64,000 nt of DNA from Rapana venosa (GCA_028751875.1 CM054165.1:31194879-31258878); one strand, 5' to 3'. Numbered from the stretch's first letter, positions 30,980-41,239 are shown. The notes: generated by a model from the sequence alone, not told the origin. Translations and numbers: made by a program.

Positions 30980-31205
30980 CAAGGGGATGAGACTATAAAC
31001 CAAGGCCCCATGTGCGAACGCATGCCGAACATCTTGCGCACGCGTTAAATCATGTTCCGCTTTTTGAAAGAGTAGGCCATTGTGTGCCGGTGTGGGAACA
31101 GATGACAAAATTGACAAAAACCGCATACACACGGGGACTGGATGTAAAAAAAAGCATATGAGTGCTTGTTCCATTATCCTTGATATAAAAGAATAAATAA
31201 ATAAA
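30980..31205 (+). mobile_element. SINE-A fragment
   Basis: Starts at GGGGATGAGACTATAAACCA, lacks the tRNA head, and runs through the GCGCACGCGTTAAATC and GGGGACTGGATGTAAAAAAA segments to GATATAAAAGAATAAATAAA. Confidence 0.9.
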
Positions 31206-31359
31206 AAATAAATACACAAAGCCACAACTTTGGCGGATGTTGGTGTGTGAAAAATACTTGCAACACAAATTCGTTCCAAAAATGAAGAGCACAAATTATG
31301 GACATGAAAAAGTGAAAGAGCGTTTACAAATTAATACAGGAAAGGTATGATAAATCAAC

Positions 31360-31605
31360 ATGTGGTGGAGGTGATGGTTGTGGTGGTTGATGGTGGTGGT
31401 GGTGATTATGGTGGTGGTGATGGTGTGTGGTGATGTTGTGGTGGTGGTGGTGGTGGTTGATGGTGGTGGTTTTGGTGATGGTGGTGGTGGTTGATGGTGG
31501 TGGTGGTGGTTGTGGTGGTGGTGCTTGTGGTGGTGGTGGTGGTGGTGGTTGTGGTGGTGGTGATGATGGTGGTGGTGGTGGTGGTGATGATGATGATTAA
31601 TGATC
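31360..31605. repeat. (GGT)n/(GTGGTGATG)n array
   Basis: GGT-based triplet array with GAT interruptions. Confidence 0.9.
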
Positions 31606-32004
31606 ATGGCGATGGTTGTTATGTTAGTGGAGGTTGTAGCAGTAGTGATACTGATGGTGGCTACTTTAAAAAAAAAGAAAAAAGTTTTATTTCATTCCTT
31701 GGCTAAAATTCTGCATCGAGCTTTTACCAATGGCGAGATTTTGCGTACGCCATCGTTTTTGCCCACCATGAAGGTAGCCGCATTATGGCTTCGTGGATGG
31801 TGTCTCAACGCAATACCAGTGTGCCATGCGTTTTAAAACGTTGTTATCTGTTCCTACCACCTCACTACAACCTACTTTTGTGAAAGAATGCAGGTCGCAG
31901 ACCAGTTTCAAATATCGGTTTAACAACTGTTGAATTTTCTCTGTGTGAGTGAGTGTGTGTGTATGTAATTTATACATATTTATTTCAATTTTTCATATGT
32001 TATT

Positions 32005-32085
32005 TTACTCTTTTTAATTAGAGGATAACGAAATAAGCACTCATGTGCTTTTTTTATTTTTTATCCAGTCATCCATATGTGTGTG
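32005..32085 (-). mobile_element. SINE-A tail fragment, diverged
   Basis: AGAGGATAACGAAATAAGCA, CTCATGTGCTTTTTTTATTT and ATCCAGTCATCCATATGTGT. Confidence 0.7.
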
Positions 32086-32138
32086 TGTGAGGGGAGGGGT
32101 GGGGGGTTAGGTATGTTTGTTTGACAACCTAAATGATA

Positions 32139-32169
<31 letters not shown>

Positions 32170-32323
32170 GGGAAGCGGTGGGGGAATGCACGTGGTGAAC
32201 GTTGGGGGGGGGGAGGCAAGATGGGAGGAAAAAAATATTTAAAAAATAAAATAAAATATGCGTGTTTGCATTCATGCGCATATTCATGCACACATGTGTG
32301 TGTGTGTGTGTGTATGTTATCAG

Positions 32324-32452
32324 TTGGACGTGCTGTGTGACGGCAAGTCCATCGTTGGCTGCCCTGTCCACTTCAAGGTCAACGCTGACCGTTCTCGTGT
32401 CACCTGCCGCGCCCCTGACCGCGCCTGTCTGGGGAAGAACACCGATATCATG
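32324..32452 (+). CDS. jbug: jbug exon w7: end of Ig repeat 1 and start of repeat 2
   Basis: Acceptor TATGTTATCAG preceded by a TG run; donor GTACAC; 43 codons, phase 0 in and out. LDVLCDGKSIVGCPVHFKVN is the G-strand region of a filamin repeat, with the usual G-x-x-I-x-G-C-P-x-x-F-x-V. ADRSRVTCRAPDRACLGKNT begins the next repeat in the manner of filamin S-x-V…G-x-A-x-x-G. The exon is rich in Cys. The donor is followed within about four bases by the CACTA array. Confidence 0.92.
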
Positions 32453-32456
32453 GTAC

Positions 32457-33670
32457 ACTGCTGCTACACTACACTGCTGCTACACTACACTACACTACAC
32501 TACACTGCACTGCAGTACACTACACTACACTGCACTACACTGCACTACACTGCTGCTACACTGCACTACACTCCACCACACCACACCACACTACGCTACG
32601 CTACACTGCACTACACTACACTGCTCTACACTACACTACACTGCACTACACTACACTTTCACTGCACTGCACTACACTGCACTACTGCTACACTACACTG
32701 CACTGCACTGTTCTACACTACACTGCTCTACACTGCACTACACTACACTACACTGCACTGCACTGCACTACACTACACTACACCACACCACACTACACTG
32801 CACTGCACTACACTATACTACACTATACCACACTACACTATTCTACACTACACTACACTACACCCCCACCCCACCACACCACACCAACTATACTATACCA
32901 CACTATACCACACCACACCACACCACACCACACTACACCACACCACACTACACCGCACCGCACCGCACCGCACCGCACCGCACCACACTACACTACACTG
33001 CACGACACTACACTGACCACTACACTACACTCCACTACACTGCACTACACTACACTACACTACGCTACGCTACACTACGCTACGCTACACTACAAATGCA
33101 CTCCACTACACTACACTACACTCCACTACACTGCACTACACTACACTACACTACACTACGCTACGCTACACTACGCTACGCTACACTACACTGCACTCCA
33201 CTACACTACACTACACTGCACTGCACTGCACTACACTGCACTACTGCTGCACCCACACTACACCACACTACACGACACTGCACTGCACTACACTACACTA
33301 CACTACACTGCACTGCTCTACACTACACTACACTGCACTGCACTACACTACACTACTGCTACACTACACTGCACTACACTACACTACACTACACTACACT
33401 GCACTGCACTGCATTGCACCACACCACACTACACCACACTACACTACTCTACACTACACTACACTACACTACACTACATTACACCACACCACACCACACC
33501 ACACTCCACCACACCACACCACACTACACTACACCACACCACACGACACAACACGACACGACACTACACTAACTACACTACACTACACACACCACACCAC
33601 ACCACACCACACCACACCACACCACACCACACCACACCACACCACACCACACTACACTACACTACACTAC
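32457..33670. repeat. (CACTA/CACTG/CACCA)n pentanucleotide array, ~1.2 kb
   Basis: Pentamers ACACT, GCACT, ACGCT and CCACA tile the region almost without interruption. Domains are dominated by CACTA, CGCTA, CACCA and ACCGC variants. The + frame of 436 codons across it (starting before exon w7) is Thr/Leu/His/Tyr only and not a gene. Confidence 0.95.
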
Positions 33671-33671
33671 T

Positions 33672-33677
33672 ACCACT

Positions 33678-33724
<47 letters not shown>

Positions 33725-34205
33725 TTCTTTCTTCTTCTTCTCCTTCTTCTTCTTCTTTTTTTTGTCATGTTTCTCCCAAGGGAGGTTTGACATTGATGAG
33801 CCTTCTCCATCTCTCTCTGTTTTGAGCTTCCTCCTTATTTATGCCCCTTTTTCAAAGATCATCTGCAATACAGGCAGCCCAGGTTTTGCTAGGTCTTCCT
33901 TTTGGTCTCTTTCCATCCACTACGAAGTTCATTGCTCTTTATGATGTGGTGGTCTGCTTTCCGATGAACGTGCCCAAACCAGCGCAGTCTATTGCTACTA
34001 GCTACAGACTTCAGATCTTCAACTTTGCACATTCTCCATAGTTCTTCATTCGTGATCCTGTCTTCCCATTTGATCTTTGTCATGTAGCGTAGCATTCAGT
34101 TTTCACAGCTATTCAACAAACGTTTGACGGTTTTTGTGAAAACCCATGTCTCTGAACCATACAGGAGAACAGGTCTGATGCAGGCCTTATATATCTGGTA
34201 CACTA
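33672..34205 (-). mobile_element. LINE 3' fragment with (GAA)n tail (LINE-3 here)
   Basis: The minus strand from 34205 downward encodes KACIRPVLLYGSETW-type sequence with disruptions, then RMLRYMTKIKWEDRITNEEL and SNRLRWFGHVHRKAD. The WEDR(I/V)(T/S)NEE…RLRW(F/L)GHV pattern is typical of the ORF2 C-terminus of several LINE groups. The 3' UTR ends in CCTCCCTTGGGAGAAACATG, followed by the (GAA)n tail, seen as TTC on the + strand (33672-33762). A shorter copy of the same end lies at 58065-58199. Confidence 0.8.
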
Positions 34206-34208
34206 CTA

Positions 34209-34548
34209 CTACTACTAATAATAAATGGAATTTATGTAGCGCTATATCTTGCAAAAAAACAAATCAAAGCGCTTTCATTCATCTTACTCATTCACATGCA
34301 GCCAGTTACAATTAATAGTTGTTGGGGTTTTTTGGTTTAAAAAAATATATAAATTCAAATGTATACACACTCACTCACACGCACGCACGCACATAGACAC
34401 ACACTCACGCACACATCTAAAGGTTGTATACTCAGCAGGGTGATGGGTTTTGGCTGTTGAGGGCAGGGACAAAAATGAAATGGAACAAGAGAGGAGAATC
34501 TTAGGTTTGAAATATATGTGTCTTGAGGCCGGATTTAAAAAGCGTCAT
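34209..34548 (-). mobile_element. LINE-1 3' UTR fragment (ATT-tailed)
   Basis: AATAATAAATGGAATTTATG, TAGCGCTATATCTTGCAAAA and AAATCAAAGCGCTTTCATTC, then a CA-rich part and AATCTTAGGTTTGAAATATA and GTCTTGAGGCCGGATTTAAA, collinear with 10134-10497. Confidence 0.85.
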
Positions 34549-34730
34549 ACTACACTACACTACACCACACTACACTACACTACACTACACTACACTACAC
34601 TACACTACACTACACTACACTACACTACACTACACTACACTACACTACACTACACTACACTACACTACACTACACTGCACTTCACTTCACTGCACCGCAC
34701 CGGACCGCACCACACCACACCACACTACAG
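34549..34730. repeat. Second (CACTA)n array
   Basis: Nearly perfect ACACT pentamers, then CACTG/CACCG/CACCA variants. It begins exactly where the LINE-1 fragment ends (GCGTCATAC). Confidence 0.93.
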
Positions 34731-34848
34731 ACAGGCAGACAGACAGACAGAGATTGAGAGAGGGAGATCAAGACAAGACAGACAAGACAGAGAGAAGAGG
34801 GTGGAGAAGGAGGGTAGAGAGGGGGAGCAAGAGAGAGAGGGACCAGCC

Positions 34849-35130
34849 GCCATGGCATGGCGCAGTGGTTAGCGCTTTGGGTTACGGACTGGAAGGTCGC
34901 GGGTTCGATTCCCATAAGAGTCATAGGGATTTTTCGGACTCCGGCCGGCTCCTACCCAGAGTGAGTGTGCTGTGGGCTCAGTGGGAAGACTGGGACCACA
35001 CAGTCGAGCTTCATCCACTTAACGGATGCGAGTTTGAGAGTGTTGCTCAAATTACCTGACCAACACTGCAGGTGTCTGTATCTATCGGGCCCGGTTGACG
35101 CCGGGATATATTATGATAGTAAGCGTAGAG
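34849..35130 (+). mobile_element. SINE-C, another tRNA-headed repeat
   Basis: GCATGGCGCAGTGGTTAGCG (box A-like) and GCGGGTTCGATTCCCATAAG (box B-like) sit about 35 bp apart, as in tRNA-derived SINEs. The body (GGCTCCTACCCAGAGTGAGT, CTTCATCCACTTAACGGATG) follows. Only one copy is seen, so the 3' boundary is approximate. Confidence 0.7.
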
Positions 35131-35220
35131 TACAACCCTGTCAAGTAGTCTCAAAGCATATGCACTTCCACAGCAGCATCATTACGTCATCCTCATTGTC
35201 ATTGATCATCATGCATTAAA

Positions 35221-35695
35221 AGAAAAAGCCTGATTCGGTGGTCCCGGTTTCTCTGGTCTCATGGTGACCTCAGATTCGGTTTGCCCATACACTTCTGTGC
35301 CTGTGGTGAGTTTGTGTCAAAGCCTTTGGGGTTGGAGGTTCGCGGGGACGGTCGTTGGAGGGACGTTGTGGTGGTGGCCACCTCGGGTGGGCAACTCACT
35401 CAGTCTGGCTCCGCGCCTGAGCTAATACTGTCGTTAGTAGGGGGCTTAGTAGGTGGTGTCCTGCGAATGTTAGCTCAGAACAGGCACCACTGAACACCGC
35501 CAAAGTGACCCAGCAGCAGTGCAGGGCCCCTCTGGCTGGTGGCCCCATGGCGGCCTGATAGTGATGGGCTCCCTGTGGACTTCCGATCCTGAGGATGAGA
35601 CACAGTGGATCTGGGTGTGGCTGTGGCGGGGCGATGGAGATGAGCGGTGTGGGAGCAGTAGGACGGGGGGTCGTCAGAAGATGAGGCAGCAAAAA
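35221..35695. other. GC-rich stretch of unknown nature
   Basis: Noticeably richer in G+C and less repetitive than surrounding intron (GACGGTCGTTGGAGGGACGT, GCCACCTCGGGTGGGCAACT, GGTGGCCCCATGGCGGCCTG). No open frame longer than ~107 codons and no splice-bounded exon fit the jbug reading frame. It may be the body of a larger dispersed repeat continuing SINE-C, or the remnant of a CpG-rich element. Confidence 0.4.
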
Positions 35696-35804
35696 AAAAT
35701 ATATATAATTAAAAAAAAAAGAGAGGGAGAGGGGGGGAGAGAGAGATCATATGACAGACAGACAGACAGAGAAGAGGGAGAGAGAAAAAGGGTATATATT
35801 TATT

Positions 35805-35903
35805 TATTTATTTATTCTTTTATATCGAGGATAATGGAATAAGCACTCATGCACTTTTTTTACATCCAGTCCCCGTGTGTATGCGGTTTTGTAAATTTTG
35901 TAG
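35805..35903 (-). mobile_element. SINE-A 3' fragment
   Basis: TTCTTTTATATCGAGGATAA, CACTCATGCACTTTTTTTAC and CAGTCCCCGTGTGTATGCGG; it breaks off into GA-rich sequence. Confidence 0.88.
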
Positions 35904-36192
35904 AGAGGTGGAGTAATAGAGAGAGAGAGGGATCATAAGAGAAAGAGAGATCATGACAGAGAAAGAGAGAGAGAGAGAGATCCTAAACTCAACATTCTAA
36001 CCATCAAGCCATCCTTCACCCCCCCCCCCCCCCCCCCCCTTCCCTCACCCCCTCACCCCCCACTCCATCCCCCCCCCCCCCCACCCCTCTCCAAAAATAA
36101 TCTATAAACTACAGACCAGCTAGCAGGAGGAAAAAAAACAACAAACAAACAAACAAACAAACAACAAACTAACGATCCAAATGGCATTGCAG

Positions 36193-36322
36193 GTGGACGT
36201 CTCTCAGGCAGGTCAAGGTGACCTTCGTGTGGAAGCGCGCAGTCCCAGCGGCCGTGTGCAAAACGTCTCTGCTCTGTACCGCTCTGGAGCCTTTGACGCC
36301 GGCTTCTCGCCCGATGAAGTTG
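36193..36322 (+). CDS. jbug: jbug exon w8: core of Ig repeat 2
   Basis: Acceptor GGCATTGCAG, donor GTAAGG; phase 0 in, 1 base out. VDVSQAGQGDLRVEARSPSG matches the filamin F-x-V-x-x-x-x-A-G-x-G-x-L-x-V…G-P-S-G pattern. RVQNVSALYRSGAFDAGFSP and DEVG follow as the D/E strands. The last G pairs with GG of w9. Confidence 0.93.
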
Positions 36323-36329
36323 GTAAGGC

Positions 36330-36364
36330 CTGTCTGTGTGTGTGTGGGGGGGTGTGTTGGTGTG

Positions 36365-36442
<78 letters not shown>

Positions 36443-36523
36443 TTTCTCTCTTCTCTCTATCTGTCTGTCTGTGTGTGTGTGTGTGTGTCTGTCTGTCTCT
36501 CTGTCTGTCTATCTCTCTGTCTA

Positions 36524-36594
<71 letters not shown>

Positions 36595-36641
36595 CTCTCT
36601 GTCTGACTCTCTCTCTGTCTGGCTGTCTGTCTGTCTCTCTC

Positions 36642-36735
<94 letters not shown>

Positions 36736-36845
36736 TTTCTCTCTTTCTCTCTATCTGTCTGTCTGTGTGTGTGTGTGTGTCTGTCTGTCTCTCTGTCTGT
36801 CTATCTCTCTGTCTATCTCTCTGTCTGTCTCTCTGTCTGTCTTTC
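36330..36845. repeat. (TCTG)n/(TC)n compound microsatellite
   Basis: TCTG and TC blocks in a roughly repeated higher-order order (TCTG, TC, TATCTGTCTG, TG). It gives long Ser/Leu/Cys frames without meaning. Confidence 0.93.
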
Positions 36846-36923
36846 CATGATGAAGTTGGGGGGAGGGGGGATGTTATTAGTAAAATATATGGAGCATTAC
36901 TAAGATGTGTATGTTTTTGTTGT

Positions 36924-37568
<645 letters not shown>

Positions 37569-37675
37569 ACTCCAAAGAAATGCAAGACACGTGACTAAAA
37601 TTTAAAAAATAACCCATTTAAACGACGACCAGCACAAAAGGAGAACACTGACGTGTGTTGATGGATATGTCTCAG

Positions 37676-37813
37676 GGATATGGGAGATCAGCGTCCAGTA
37701 TGAAGGAGAACACATTAATGGCAGTCCTTACCGTCTACAAGTGTTCGACCCCAATCTTGTCCGGGTGTACGGATTGGAGGGGGGGGCTGTGGGACGAGCA
37801 TTCACCTTCAACG
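37676..37813 (+). CDS. jbug: jbug exon w9: end of Ig repeat 2 and start of repeat 3
   Basis: Acceptor TATGTCTCAG, donor GTCAGT; 2 bases complete Gly, 1 base out. IWEISVQYEGEHINGSPYRL contains the F/G strand signature G-x-W-x-I-x-V-x-Y-x-G-x-x-I-x-GSP(Y/F) of filamin repeats. QVFDPNLVRVYGLEGGAVGR then AFTFN starts repeat 3 in the usual D-P-x-x-V-x-V-x-G-L-x-G form. Confidence 0.95.
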
Positions 37814-37879
37814 GTCAGTTGGAAACAGAAGTCCATTGTTGAGGATGTTCTCATTTTTGACTTCTGCAGGGACTGCTTA

Positions 37880-38145
37880 AGGGGTTGATGGACACTGTGT
37901 GTGTGTGTGTGTGTATTTGCGTCTGTGTGTGTGTGCGTGAGTGTGTGTATTTGCGTCTGTGGGTGTGTGGGTGTGTATTTGCGTCTGTGTGTGTGTGTGT
38001 GTGCGTGCGAGCTTGTGTGTATACATTTGAATTTGTAAGGCTGCATGTGAATGAGTAGGATAAATGAAAGCGCTTTGATTTGTTTTTTGCAAGATATAGC
38101 GCTATATAAATTCCATTTATTATTATTATTATTATTATTATTAAA
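37880..38145 (+). mobile_element. LINE-1 3' end (ATT-tailed)
   Basis: ATGAATGAGT-like sequence, GAAAGCGCTTTGATTTGTTT, GCAAGATATAGCGCTATATA and AATTCCATTTATTATTATTA, with the CA/GT-rich internal part matching the inverted copy at 34209-34548. Confidence 0.8.
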
Positions 38146-38282
38146 AGATTTAATGGGAACAAACAAAACATTGTGAAATTGTGAACCGACTTCTCGGGGT
38201 CGTGTAGAAGGGGAAACAACTCTATAAAGCTCTGTATTTTCTAGTAGAAAGCAGTTGTCTTTCGTAGATTGCTGAGAGAGCA

Positions 38283-38460
38283 CAGCGCGCAAATCCAGCA
38301 TAACTCAGTCAAGGGTCCAGGGCCCAGTGCTAAAATCAGCACACCCCTTCCTTTTACCAAGTCCAAGTGTGGTCAGTTTCTGCTATAATTAGCACCAGCT
38401 GGGATGGGATGGATAGCAGCTGAGAGCAGCTGACAGTGGGGGAAACTGACAGCTGTGAGT
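38283..38460 (+). repeat. Dispersed repeat E, copy 1
   Basis: GCAAATCCAGCATAACTCAG, GTCCAGGGCCCAGTGCTAAA, GCACACCCCTTCC, GCACCAGCTGGGATGG and GATAGCAGC are shared with 60983-61185. The class is unknown. Confidence 0.85.
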
Positions 38461-38629
38461 GTCATATAATCATCTATTTTTGAAGGATTGTATTATTCTT
38501 AATGTGCTGCTTTTGGTTGTTGTTTTTTTGGGTATAGCCTGATCCATAATGTTCATGTCTCGCTCAGTTATTGGCCTATTTCTCCTATCAGTTATGTAAC
38601 TTTTGTTGTTGTGCTCTCGCTCTCTCTCT

Positions 38630-38960
38630 CCTAGTGGTCAGAACATTACGCTCGCAATCTGACGACCTGGGTTCGATTCCCGTTCAAGGGGATGTTTTCC
38701 ACTGGAGTTAACATCAGTGCAGACTCCACTCTCCCCAAAAGTCCTTCGGATGAGACTAAAAACCGAGGTCCTGTGTGCGAATGCGCTCAGAGCATCTTGC
38801 ACACGTTAAATCCTGTTCCGCTTTTCGGAAGAGTAGGCCATTGCGTGCCGGTGGGAACGGATGACAGAATTGACAAAACCGCATACACACGGGGACTGGA
38901 TGTACAAAAAGCGCATAAGTGCTTATTTCATTATCCTCGATATAAAAGAATAAAATAGAA
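38630..38960 (+). mobile_element. Near full-length SINE-A
   Basis: The tRNA-like head is present from CTAGTGGTCAGAACATTACG with box B GGGTTCGATTCC. The body includes CAGACTCCACTCTCCCCAAA, TCGGATGAGACTAAAAACCG and GATGTACAAAAAGCGCATAA; the tail is GATATAAAAGAATAAAATAG. Confidence 0.92.
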
Positions 38961-39154
38961 TAAATAAATTAAATAAATAAATTAAATAAATAAAATTTTA
39001 AAAAATATATATAAAATATCCCTTCAGATACCTGTACACTCCCTGAAAGTTACACAAGTAATTCCCCCATCTCTATAGGGTGCATCAGACCTAACAGTGT
39101 GTAACCATTGTCCAGTTCATTATCGTTATCACTGTCTTATGTGTACCTGCGTTT

Positions 39155-39222
39155 TAATAATGTATGGAATTTATATAGCGCTGAATCTTGTAAAGCAACA
39201 AATCAAAGCGCTCAGATGATTT
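39155..39222 (-). mobile_element. LINE-1 3' tail fragment
   Basis: AATAATGTATGGAATTTATA, TAGCGCTGAATCTTGTAAAG and AACAAATCAAAGCGCTCAGA. Confidence 0.82.
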
Positions 39223-39235
39223 AAAAAAATTTTTT

Positions 39236-39480
39236 ATGTGGGTTTTTAAAATTTTGTCATCTGTTCCCACCGGCACACAATGGCCTACTCTTTCGAACAG
39301 CGGAACAGGATTTAACGTGTGCGCAAGATCTGCATGCGTTTGCACACGGGGTACCTTGGTTTATAGTCTCATCCGAAGGACTTTTTGGGGAGAGTGGAGT
39401 CTGCACTGATGTTAACTCCAGGGGGGAAAATATCCCCTTGAACGGGAATCGAACCCGGGTCGTCAGATTGCGAGTGCACT
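39236..39480 (-). mobile_element. SINE-A, 3' end missing
   Basis: From AAAATTTTGTCATCTGTTCC to the box B complement GGGAATCGAACCCGGGTCGT and GATTGCGAGTGCAC. Both the tail and the outermost head are absent. Confidence 0.88.
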
Positions 39481-39597
39481 TTATTGACGTGTAAGTATGT
39501 ACGCTTCTTGTTTCTCTAGAGCTGAATATAGACGTCATGGGAATAAACGATTGTGAAATGGAAAAACAAAAACAAAATCTATTTCTGTCCCGCACAG

Positions 39598-39771
39598 CCG
39601 ATGCGACACATGCGGGTGAAGGTGAGGTCAGTGTCAAGGTCAACTACCACGGGTCGGAAATCCCATCCTACATCAACAAAAATGGCGGCGGGGAGTACCA
39701 GATCGACTTCAACCCGCAAGGACCCGGTAACTACCTGGTCAGCGTCTACATGAACAACGTCGAGGTCAGAG
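39598..39771 (+). CDS. jbug: jbug exon w10: core of Ig repeat 3
   Basis: Acceptor CCCGCACAG, donor GTCAGT. CC completes Ala; 57 codons plus one G follow. DATHAGEGEVSVKVNYHGSE is the A-G-x-G-x-(V/L)-x-V strand. YINKNGGGEYQIDFNPQGPG then NYLVSVYMNNVEVRG give the G-x-Y-x-I-x-F-x-P-x-x-x-G-x-Y-x-V-x-V-x-x-N pattern that is the hallmark of filamin repeats. w11 supplies the following GSPY. Confidence 0.96.
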
Positions 39772-39837
39772 GTCAGTGCGCACCGCCGATGATGATGCAG
39801 TATGCCAACGAGGGTTATTTGTGTCGGTTATGGTTTA

Positions 39838-40140
39838 TGGGGACGGGATAGCTCAGTGGTCGGAGCACTCGCTTTCCCCCAGCCAAGTTAAGCAGCGTCG
39901 AGCGTGGTTACCAGTTGGATGGGTGACCGTTTGCGTGCCTTGGCTTCAGTACAGTTCCCCCAGTTCACCCAGCTGTAAATGGGTACCTGCCCTCTTTAGG
40001 GTCAGGGAAGGTAAAGCAGCGAGGGAGAGGAGATGGGCGCTGCCCTCAATATGCTGGCCCTAGAGAAGTGAGGTCTCTGACGCCTCGCTCCCCTACGACC
40101 TTAACATAGGTTATGGGACTCCTTTACCTACCTCCTTACC
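39838..40140 (+). mobile_element. SINE-B, full length
   Basis: GGGGACGGGATAGCTCAGTG head, 5S-like AAGTTAAGCAGCGTCGAGCG and GTTGGATGGGTGACCG, then the same body and end (TTATGGGACTCCTTTACC) as the copy at 30014-30310. Confidence 0.9.
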
Positions 40141-40204
40141 TATGGTTTATTTGACTATTGAAATTTTATGTCATAGATTTTGTCTGCAGCGCACCATGTT
40201 TGTA

Positions 40205-40297
40205 ATATCTACCCCCCCAAAAAAAGCAATAAAAAAGCAAATGCATTGCTTATTCAATGTACCATCTGGAAATAAAAACTTGACTTGACTTGACTAA
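40205..40297 (+). mobile_element. TTGAC-tailed retroelement 3' end, copy 4
   Basis: AAAAAGCAAATGCATTGCTT, ATTCAATGTACCATCTGGAA and ATAAAAACTTGACTTGACTT: a clean tail of CTTGA units. Confidence 0.85.
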
Positions 40298-40344
40298 TAT
40301 CTGTTTGTTTAAACTATTGATTATTTATCATTGATTGCATGACT

Positions 40345-40437
40345 GTGTAAGATTAGGTTGAATGCAAGCGCTTTGATTTGTCTTTGCAAGATATAGCGCT
40401 ATACAAGTTCCATTTATTATTATTATTAATTTTATGG
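40345..40437 (+). mobile_element. LINE-1 3' tail fragment
   Basis: GTGTAAGATTAGGTTGAATG, CAAGCGCTTTGATTTGTCTT, GCAAGATATAGCGCTATACA and (ATT)n. Confidence 0.85.
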
Positions 40438-40626
40438 TTTAGAGGGTTGTGGTTTGTGTTGTGGGGGTGGGGTGAGAGAGAGAGTGTGTGTGTGTGTTTC
40501 AAAGTTTTAACGTTTGTTTGTGCAAGGTGGATATGTATGCATGCGTGTTGTGCATGCGTGTATGTGCGCAGTGTTCGCATGTGTTTGTGGTGTGTGTGTG
40601 TGTGTTTTTTTTTGTGTTTTTTTAAA

Positions 40627-40972
40627 ATTCTTTTATATCGAGGATAATGGAATAAGCACTTATGTGCTTTTTTTTAACATCCAGTCCCTGTGTGTATGCA
40701 GTTTTGTGAATTCTCTCATCTGTTCCCACCGGCACACAATGGCCTACTCTTACGAAAAGCAGAACAGGATTTGAACCTGTGCGCAAGATGTTCTGCATGC
40801 GTTCGCACACGGGGGACCTCGTTTTATAGTCTCATCCGAAGAACTTTTAGGGGAGAGTGGAGGAGTCTGCACTGATGTTAACTCCAGGGGGGAAAATATC
40901 CCCCTTGAACGGGAATCGAACCCGGGTCGTCAGACTGCGAGCGCAATGTTCTGACCACTAGGCTATCCCGTG
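40627..40972 (-). mobile_element. Full-length SINE-A
   Basis: Complete from AATTCTTTTATATCGAGGAT to CACTAGGCTATCCCGTG. Box A- and box B-like motifs are intact on the minus strand. Confidence 0.93.
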
Positions 40973-41017
40973 CGCGCGTGTGCGTGCGTGTGCACAGAGA
41001 CAGACAGACAGACAGAC

Positions 41018-41048
<31 letters not shown>

Positions 41049-41092
41049 GCCAGAGAGTGACGTTACCCCCACCTGTGCTTCCTCTCCCCCAG

Positions 41093-41239
41093 GCTCGCCC
41101 TACACTCTGGAGATCGTGGACTCCAGCCAGGTGACGCTGAGCGGGCAGGGTCTGAGCCTGGTGCCTGTCGACCTGCCCACCACCTTCACCATCCACACCA
41201 AGGGCGCCAGCAGCGACAACATCAACGTCACCATCACCG
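41093..41239 (+). CDS. jbug: jbug exon w11: end of Ig repeat 3 and start of repeat 4
   Basis: Acceptor CTCTCCCCCAG, donor GTCAGT. GC completes Gly and the exon continues SPYTLEIVDSSQVTLSGQGL, then SLVPVDLPTTFTIHTKGASS and DNINVTITG. GSPY closes repeat 3, and the F-T-I-x-T-K-G-A opening strands of repeat 4 follow. It has the same length (147 nt) and phases as w15, as expected for repeat-wise exon organisation. Confidence 0.95.

Larger units (their letters stand above)
30510..32323 (+). other. Intron w6-w7 (1.8 kb)
   Basis: Contents: a (GTGGTCATCGTGATG)-type array (30520-30930) starting about ten bases after the donor; SINE-A fragment (30980-31205); unique sequence; a GGT/GTGGTGATG array (31360-31605); an old diverged repeat remnant (31735-31905) sharing AAGGTAGCCGCATT with 52110; SINE-A tail (32005-32085); a G run (32140-32168); and a TG run directly before the w7 acceptor. 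Confidence 0.8.
32453..36192 (+). other. Intron w7-w8 (3.7 kb)
   Basis: Contents: CACTA-type array (32457-33670); TTC array, which is the tail of a LINE fragment (33672-34205); LINE-1 tail piece (34209-34548); a second CACTA-type array (34549-34730); CAGA run; SINE-C (34849 to about 35130); a GC-rich stretch (35221-35695) of unknown nature; SINE-A tail (35805-35903); GA-rich sequence; C runs (36018-36080); and an ACAA run close to the w8 acceptor. Confidence 0.8.
37814..39597 (+). other. Intron w9-w10 (1.8 kb)
   Basis: Contents: LINE-1 3' end with GT-rich interior (37880-38145); repeat E (38283-38460); T-rich unique sequence; SINE-A full length (38630-38960); A/T-rich sequence; LINE-1 tail inverted (39155-39222); SINE-A (39236-39480); unique sequence up to w10. 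Confidence 0.8.
39772..41092 (+). other. Intron w10-w11 (1.3 kb)
   Basis: Contents: SINE-B (39838-40140) about 65 bp after the donor; TTGAC-tailed repeat end (40205-40297); LINE-1 tail (40345-40437); GT-rich sequence; SINE-A (40627-40972); a CAGA run (40995-41048); and a pyrimidine-rich acceptor region. Confidence 0.85.

Noticed and set aside
32262..33572. 436-codon + strand open frame
   Set aside because: It starts before exon w7 in a different frame and runs through the CACTA-type array, giving only Thr/Leu/His/Tyr/Cys repeats. The stop-free length comes from the pentamer, not from a gene.
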